6,090 bases of DNA. It comes from Planctomycetaceae bacterium (GTDB lineage: Bacteria > Planctomycetota > Phycisphaerae > Phycisphaerales > SM1A02). Position 1 is the stretch's first letter; every line of letters begins with the position of its first letter. Made by a program: the position numbers and the translations under genes. The notes beneath the pieces are model-generated. The model did not search any database. It was not told where the DNA came from and was given only the letters and a program-made list of their open reading frames with translations. Location: contig CANHFL010000084.1 in NCBI GenBank assembly GCA_947459855.1, positions 1 to 6,090 on the forward strand, given 5' to 3'. Below, one piece after another: positions 1 to 6,090 of this stretch.

Positions 1-3192
<3,192 letters not shown>

Positions 3193-3222
3193 GCCCCGGC
3201 GTCCCGCATGCAACGATTCCAC

Positions 3223-3252
3223 CGCGGCCCCCGGCACCTGCCGGGGGCCGCG
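3223..3252 (+). terminator. GC hairpin after rpoC, probable terminator
   Basis: A perfect 13-bp stem (3223-3235 pairs with 3240-3252) closes a 4-nt ACCT loop, starting 30 nt after the rpoC stop codon. The stem is entirely G/C. No T-run follows (TGCGTTCC), so it is not a canonical intrinsic terminator. Terminators with weak or absent U-tracts are plausible in very GC-rich genomes. It could instead protect the 3' end of the rpoC mRNA. The position between rpoC and a gene with its own -10-like box favours termination. Confidence 0.7.
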
Positions 3253-3312
3253 TGCGTTCCGTGACGTGCAGCGAACCGCGCCCGCCCTGCGTGCAGTCCA
3301 GCCCGCCGCCCA

Positions 3313-3318
3313 TACCAT
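3313..3318 (+). promoter_or_regulatory. Putative -10 box TACCAT before first YkgJ gene
   Basis: TACCAT matches the TATAAT consensus at 4 of 6 positions, including the key T1, A2 and T6. It lies 7 nt before the ATG at 3326, so transcription would begin at or within a base or two of the start codon. No Shine-Dalgarno is visible between the box and the ATG (CCGCGCC). No convincing -35 is seen at 16-18 bp spacing. It is an AT-richer spot in an otherwise GC-only intergenic stretch, and similar boxes sit in the same place before rimO and the 5972 gene. Confidence 0.45.
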
Positions 3319-3325
3319 CCGCGCC

Positions 3326-3811
3326 ATGCCAGCCCCCGAAGCGCCCGGCAAGGGCGAGCCTTGGTACCGCGACGGCCTCCGCTTCCAGTGCACGATGTGC
3401 GGCAACTGCTGCACCGGCCCGGAGGGCGTGGTCATGTTCAGCCCCGAGGAAGGCACCGCCATGGCGGCCAAGCTCGGGATGGACGTCGAGCAGTTCCTGA
3501 AGGCCTACGCACGGCGCATCGGCAACGGCCGCTCGCTGCGCGAGAAGAAGACGGAGTTCGGCAACGACTGCATCTTCCTGGACCGCCAGTCGATCCCGGG
3601 CAAGGCCGTGTGCGGCCTGTACGAAGCGCGCCCCGCGCAGTGCCGTACCTGGCCCTTCTGGCAGGGCAACCTGCGCAGCCGAAAGGCCTGGGAAGACACC
3701 AAGAAGCACGTGCCGTGCCCCGGCATGGACACCGGGCCGGTGCACTCGCTGACGCAGATCCGCATCGCCCTGCAGGAGGACGAGGCGGGCGGCGGGAGCT
3801 GGGCGCGGTGA
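3326..3811 (+). CDS. YkgJ-family cysteine-cluster protein (CxxCxxCC)
   Basis: A 161-residue protein of the YkgJ / CxxCxxCC family (Pfam PF03692 type, putative zinc- or iron-chelating domain, also found in flagellin lysine methylase FliB). The biochemical role of small stand-alone members is unknown. Seen: the signature CTMCGNCC (C22, C25, C28, C29), then NDCIFLD (C82), VCGLYEARPAQCRTWPFW (C96, C106) and PCPGM (C131). The order and spacing are typical of the family, and the eight cysteines could hold a metal or Fe-S cluster (inference). There is no signal peptide or membrane segment, so it is probably cytoplasmic. The ATG at 3326 is chosen because family-like sequence begins soon after it and a -10-like box sits 7 nt upstream. 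The open frame runs back to 3122, but that part overlaps rpoC and the hairpin and looks like shadow coding. The last codons overlap the next gene by 4 bp (GTGA), implying coupled translation. The family call is firm; the function is not known. Confidence 0.9.
   Translation: MPAPEAPGKGEPWYRDGLRFQCTMCGNCCTGPEGVVMFSPEEGTAMAAKLGMDVEQFLKAYARRIGNGRSLREKKTEFGNDCIFLDRQSIPGKAVCGLYEARPAQCRTWPFWQGNLRSRKAWEDTKKHVPCPGMDTGPVHSLTQIRIALQEDEAGGGSWAR
3794..3798 (+). promoter_or_regulatory. Shine-Dalgarno-like GGGAG for the GTG start at 3808
   Basis: GGGAG lies 9 nt before the GTG at 3808, inside the end of the upstream gene. With the GTGA stop/start overlap it supports that start codon and translational coupling. 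A stronger AGGAGG at 3774-3779 is 28 nt upstream, too far to act directly and probably coincidental coding sequence (QEDE codons). This is the only gene start in the window with a plausible Shine-Dalgarno, and also the only one internal to a transcription unit. Confidence 0.45.
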
Positions 3812-4308
3812 GCGAGGACCGGTTCCCTGCGCTGCCGCCGGACGCCGATGAGCTGGCGTCCGCATGGGCCGGGGCCGCATGGGACCCGCGGATCGACGCC
3901 GCGCTCCGCGCGATGCACGACGAGGTTGCCGCCGAGGTGGCCGCCCGCCGACCGACCTGCCTTCCCAGCGGACGCTGCTGCAGGTTCGAGGAGTACGGGC
4001 ACCGCCTCTACGTCACCGGGATCGAGGCTGCCTGGTGCCTGCGCGGCGCCGGGCGCACGCCCACGCGGGCAGACGTCTCGGCGGCGGTCGCGCGCGGCGA
4101 CTGCCCGTTCCTGGAGCAGGGCCTGTGCGGCGTACACGCCTGGCGCCCGATCGGCTGCAGGACCTTCTACTGCGACGGCGCCTCCGACGGCTGGCAGCAG
4201 GCGCTGACCGAACGCCTGGTCGCGCGCATCCGCGCCCTGCACGACGAACACGGAATCCCCTACCGCTACGGCGAGTGGCGCGCGATGCTGGCCTACTTCG
4301 CGGCCTGA
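3808..4308 (+). CDS. Second YkgJ-like cysteine-cluster protein, variant first motif
   Basis: A 166-residue cysteine-rich protein that looks like a diverged YkgJ-type relative of its upstream neighbour. Seen: C51-x5-CC (C51, C57, C58, in CLPSGRCCRFEEYGHR), C77, then DCPFLEQGLCGVHAWRPIGCRTFYC (C99, C107, C117, C122). The second block matches the family pattern CPFL..G.C..H..RP..CR.F.C. The first block departs from CxxCxxCC. The C-terminus (about 130-166, ALHDEHGIPYRYGEWRAML) has no counterpart in the upstream protein. No signal peptide or membrane helix is seen. The start is GTG at 3808, overlapping the previous stop by 4 bp. The next in-frame Met is at 3913 and would remove about 35 residues that look like ordinary acidic/Ala-rich coding sequence. 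Function is unknown; metal or Fe-S binding is inferred from the cysteines. Membership in the broad family is likely, though more distant than for the first gene. Confidence 0.85.
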   Translation: MSEDRFPALPPDADELASAWAGAAWDPRIDAALRAMHDEVAAEVAARRPTCLPSGRCCRFEEYGHRLYVTGIEAAWCLRGAGRTPTRADVSAAVARGDCPFLEQGLCGVHAWRPIGCRTFYCDGASDGWQQALTERLVARIRALHDEHGIPYRYGEWRAMLAYFAA

Positions 4309-4310
4309 AC

Positions 4311-4343
4311 GGACGCCCGGCTTCGCCGCAGCGCCCGGCGTCC
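4311..4343 (+). terminator. Imperfect stem-loop between YkgJ pair and rimO
   Basis: GGACGCC (4311-4317) is perfectly complementary to GGCGTCC (4337-4343), enclosing an inner CGGC-TTC-GCCG hairpin (4318-4328). CGCCCGGC also occurs twice as a direct repeat (4314-4321 and 4332-4339). It starts 3 nt after the stop of the second YkgJ gene and ends just before the -10-like box of rimO. No T-run follows. It may be a weak terminator, a 3'-end stabiliser or chance pairing in GC-rich DNA. Confidence 0.4.
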
Positions 4344-4350
4344 CTAGAAT
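4322..4350 (+). promoter_or_regulatory. Putative rimO promoter (TTCGCC - 17 bp - TAGAAT)
   Basis: TAGAAT at 4345-4350 matches TATAAT at 5 of 6 positions, the best -10-like box in the window. It ends 9 nt before the rimO ATG. At the ideal 17-bp spacing there is a weak -35-like TTCGCC (4322-4327, 3 of 6 to TTGACA). The predicted transcription start is within a few bases of the start codon, giving a leaderless or very short-leader mRNA. There is no Shine-Dalgarno in CCGGTTCCC. The -35 part lies inside the loop of the 4311-4343 inverted repeat. Confidence 0.55.
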
Positions 4351-4359
4351 CCGGTTCCC

Positions 4360-5922
4360 ATGCCCCGCCCCAGCGACGACACCGTCCGTTCCGTGGCCTT
4401 CGTCAGCCTCGGCTGCCCGAAGAACCTCGTGGACAGCGAGAAGATGCTCGGGGTCCTCCACCAGGGCGGCCTGAAGCTGGTCTCCGACCACGACGATGCC
4501 GACGTCGTCGTCGTGAACACCTGCGGCTTCCTGGAAGCCTCCAAGGACGAAAGCCTGGGCGTCATCCAGGAGGCGCTCGAGCGCAAGCGCGCGGGCAAGC
4601 TGAAGCGCGTCGTCGTGGCGGGCTGCCTGGTGCAGCGCCACCGCGCGAAGATGCTGGAGTGGGCCCCGGGGATCGACGCGATGATCGGCGTCTTCGACCG
4701 CGACCACATCCTGGACGCCGTCGCCGGCCGCGCCGCGCGCGAGGCGAACCCGGGCCCCGGCACCGCCGCGGAGGCCGGCCCCCGCTACTGGATCGCCGGC
4801 AACGCGCTGCAGGCGGCCGCCGAGCGCGGCATCGCCACCACCGGGCTGACCGTCAACGGCAAGGACGGCAAGGGCATCGGCTACTTCGAGGACGACTCGA
4901 ACCGCTTCCGCCTGACGCCGCGCCACTGGTCGTACCTGCGCGTCAGCGAAGGCTGCAACCAGCGCTGCGCGTTCTGCACGATCCCCTCGATCCGCGGAAA
5001 GATGCGGTCGAAGCCGGTCGAGACGATCGTCGCCGAAGCGCGCGCGCTGCTCGCCGACGGCGCGTTCGAGCTGAACCTGATCGGCCAGGACACGACGAGC
5101 TTCGGCCACGACATCGGCTACGCCGACGGGCTGCCCGGGATGCTGCGTGCGGTCGATGCCGCCGTCCGCGAGCACGGTGCCGGCTGGGCGCGCCTGATGT
5201 ATGCGTATCCCTCGAACTTCAGCGACGAGATGATCGACACGATGGCGAGCCTCGCGCACGTCGTGAAGTACATCGACATCCCGCTGCAGCACATGAGCGA
5301 CAACATGCTGGCCGCGATGCGGCGCCATACGTCGAAGCGCCAGCAGGCCGAGCTGCTGGAGAAGCTGCGTGAGCGCGTGCCCGGCATCGCGATCCGCACG
5401 ACGTTCATCACCGGCTTCCCCGGCGAGACCCAGGAGGACCACGAGGAGCTCCTGGAGTTCGTGCAGGAATTCGGCTTCGACGCGATGGGCGTGTTCAAGT
5501 ACTCGCCCGAGGAAGGCACCCCGGCGGGAACGATGGACGCGGACCCCGCGCTGCACGTGCCGGTGGCGGGGACGGCCGCGCGCGCGGCCGAGCTGATGCT
5601 TGCCCAGCAGGAGATCGCGTTCGAGAACGCGGCGTACCAGGCGGAACAGCGGGTGCAGTTCGACGTCCTGGTCGAGGGCCCGGCCGCGGGCGGCACGAAG
5701 GGCCGCGCCACCACCGGAGTCGGTGCCGGCGGGACGCTGCACACGGGCCGTGCCTACTTCCAGGCGCCCCAGATCGACTCGCTGACCTACGTCCTGGCCA
5801 AGGAGCGCCTGTCGCCCGGCGAACTGGTGCGTTGCACCGTGGTCGGCAGCGACGGCTACGACCTGGTGGCCCAGCCCACCGCCGAGCTGGAGCGCAAGGT
5901 CGGCCTGAACGTGCTGAAATAA
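4360..5922 (+). CDS. rimO: Ribosomal protein S12 methylthiotransferase RimO
   Basis: A radical-SAM methylthiotransferase that adds a methylthio group to the beta-carbon of the conserved Asp of ribosomal protein S12 (Asp88 or Asp89 in E. coli, depending on numbering). It uses two [4Fe-4S] clusters and S-adenosylmethionine. Seen in its 520 residues: an N-terminal MTTase domain with cluster cysteines C19 (SLGCPKNLVDSE), C55 (NTCGFLEAS) and C89 (AGCL); a radical-SAM core with C199-x3-C203-x2-C206 (SEGCNQRCAFCTIPSIRG); the RimO-typical LTPRHWSYL and IGQDTTSFG; YIDIPLQHMSDNML; TGFPGET; FKYSPEEGTPA; and a C-terminal TRAM domain (about 430-505). LTPRH..YL, IPSIRG and the TRAM region favour RimO over the tRNA enzyme MiaB. 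It is about 80 residues longer than E. coli RimO (441). The main insertion is at about 122-180, between the MTTase and radical-SAM domains, and a Gly-rich loop sits in the TRAM domain (about 442-462). All six cluster cysteines are present. The ATG at 4360 gives the normal short N-terminus and follows a strong -10-like box. It probably has its own promoter. Confidence 0.96.
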   Translation: MPRPSDDTVRSVAFVSLGCPKNLVDSEKMLGVLHQGGLKLVSDHDDADVVVVNTCGFLEASKDESLGVIQEALERKRAGKLKRVVVAGCLVQRHRAKMLEWAPGIDAMIGVFDRDHILDAVAGRAAREANPGPGTAAEAGPRYWIAGNALQAAAERGIATTGLTVNGKDGKGIGYFEDDSNRFRLTPRHWSYLRVSEGCNQRCAFCTIPSIRGKMRSKPVETIVAEARALLADGAFELNLIGQDTTSFGHDIGYADGLPGMLRAVDAAVREHGAGWARLMYAYPSNFSDEMIDTMASLAHVVKYIDIPLQHMSDNMLAAMRRHTSKRQQAELLEKLRERVPGIAIRTTFITGFPGETQEDHEELLEFVQEFGFDAMGVFKYSPEEGTPAGTMDADPALHVPVAGTAARAAELMLAQQEIAFENAAYQAEQRVQFDVLVEGPAAGGTKGRATTGVGAGGTLHTGRAYFQAPQIDSLTYVLAKERLSPGELVRCTVVGSDGYDLVAQPTAELERKVGLNVLK

Positions 5923-5932
5923 AGCGACCGGC

Positions 5933-5953
5933 GCCGATCGGCCGCCCGCGGGC
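5933..5953. repeat. Twin adjacent 10-bp palindromes
   Basis: GCCGATCGGC (5933-5942) and GCCCGCGGGC (5944-5953) are each perfect palindromes, separated by one base, in the 49-bp gap between rimO and the next gene and just before a -10-like box. With no loop they are poor RNA hairpins. They could be protein-binding half-site pairs or just a by-product of GC-rich composition. GGCC at 5940-5943 can also pair with GGCC at 5951-5954 to make a short stem after rimO, a weak terminator at best. Confidence 0.3.
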
Positions 5954-5957
5954 CCCG

Positions 5958-5963
5958 TATAGC
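5958..5963 (+). promoter_or_regulatory. Putative -10 box TATAGC before exported-protein gene
   Basis: TATAGC matches TATAAT at 4 of 6 positions but lacks the final T. The overlapping TAGCCT (5960-5965) has T1, A2 and T6. Either box ends 6-8 nt before the ATG at 5972, the same geometry as before 3326 and 4360. No Shine-Dalgarno and no clear -35 are visible. Confidence 0.35.
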
Positions 5964-5971
5964 CTCCTGCC

Positions 5972-6090
5972 ATGCGCCGACTCGCCGCACTCGCCGCCCT
6001 GCTCGCCGCCGCCTGCTCGCCCGCGCTGCTGGCGCAGAACTCCGGGCAGACCCCGCCGAGCCCCATCGAATTCGACCCCGCGAACCCCGA
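5972..6090 (+). CDS. Exported protein or lipoprotein, N-terminus only
   Basis: Only 39 codons plus two bases lie in the window; the gene continues past its end. The start has a classic secretion signal: MRR, then a hydrophobic Leu/Ala core (residues 4-21). There are two possible processing sites. A type I signal-peptidase cut after A21 (LLA before QN) is possible, although Leu at -3 is not ideal. Alternatively, C15 after LAAA forms a weak lipobox. After the signal come a Gln/Pro/Ser-rich stretch and PIEFDPANP. The mature part is too short to recognise a family. The ATG at 5972 is chosen because the signal peptide starts there and a -10-like box sits 8 nt upstream. Codon use matches the neighbours. 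Confidence 0.75.
   Translation, partial: MRRLAALAALLAAACSPALLAQNSGQTPPSPIEFDPANP

Noticed and set aside
3774..3779. AGGAGG as the ribosome binding site of the second YkgJ gene
   Set aside because: It is 28 nt upstream of the GTG, with no suitable in-frame ATG, GTG or TTG nearer. GGGAG at 3794-3798 is better placed.
4360..5922. Possibility that the methylthiotransferase is MiaB (tRNA) rather than RimO
   Set aside because: The LTPRH..YL lead-in, CNQRCAFCTIPSIRG, the QDTTSFG motif and the TRAM-region motifs are RimO-like.
3505..6066. Very long open frame on the minus strand (about 850 codons) antisense to the YkgJ genes and rimO
   Set aside because: It is a mirror of strongly GC-biased plus-strand coding. 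Its translation is repetitive Arg/Ala/Gly/Val-rich with no family motifs, and it spans three well-supported genes and their spacers.

Overview
This window is a GC-rich stretch (about 70% by eye, with codon third positions almost all C or G) of a bacterial chromosome. Every supported gene is on the + strand. The best guess for the source is a high-GC member of the Planctomycetota (Phycisphaerae-like), judged from remembered family resemblance of the RpoC and RimO sequences and not from any search. A firmer statement is that RpoC carries the large sandwich-barrel insertion in its trigger loop. That insertion is typical of Gracilicutes-type phyla and absent from Firmicutes, Actinobacteria and Thermus.

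Layout: (1) 1-3192 is the C-terminal two thirds or so of rpoC, the RNA polymerase beta' subunit, cut at its 5' end by the window edge. (2) 3193-3325 is an intergenic region with a perfect 13-bp GC hairpin, probably the terminator of the rpoBC unit, followed by a -10-like box just before the next start. (3) 3326-3811 and 3808-4308 are two small cysteine-cluster proteins of the YkgJ type, overlapping by GTGA and so probably co-translated. (4) 4309-4359 holds an imperfect stem-loop and a good -10-like box. (5) 4360-5922 is rimO, the radical-SAM enzyme that methylthiolates ribosomal protein S12. (6) 5923-5971 holds two adjacent 10-bp palindromes and another -10-like box. (7) From 5972 a gene for an exported protein or lipoprotein begins and runs off the window.

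The window is mostly core information-processing machinery (transcription, ribosome modification) with a two-gene cysteine-rich cassette of unknown function between. I see no mobile element, CRISPR array, tRNA or rRNA. The points most worth a second look are the coupled divergent YkgJ pair beside a double-[4Fe-4S] enzyme, the shared -10-like box with no Shine-Dalgarno upstream of three consecutive transcription-unit starts (which suggests leaderless or very short-leader mRNAs), and lineage-specific insertions in RpoC and RimO. I found no convincing new multi-gene system.
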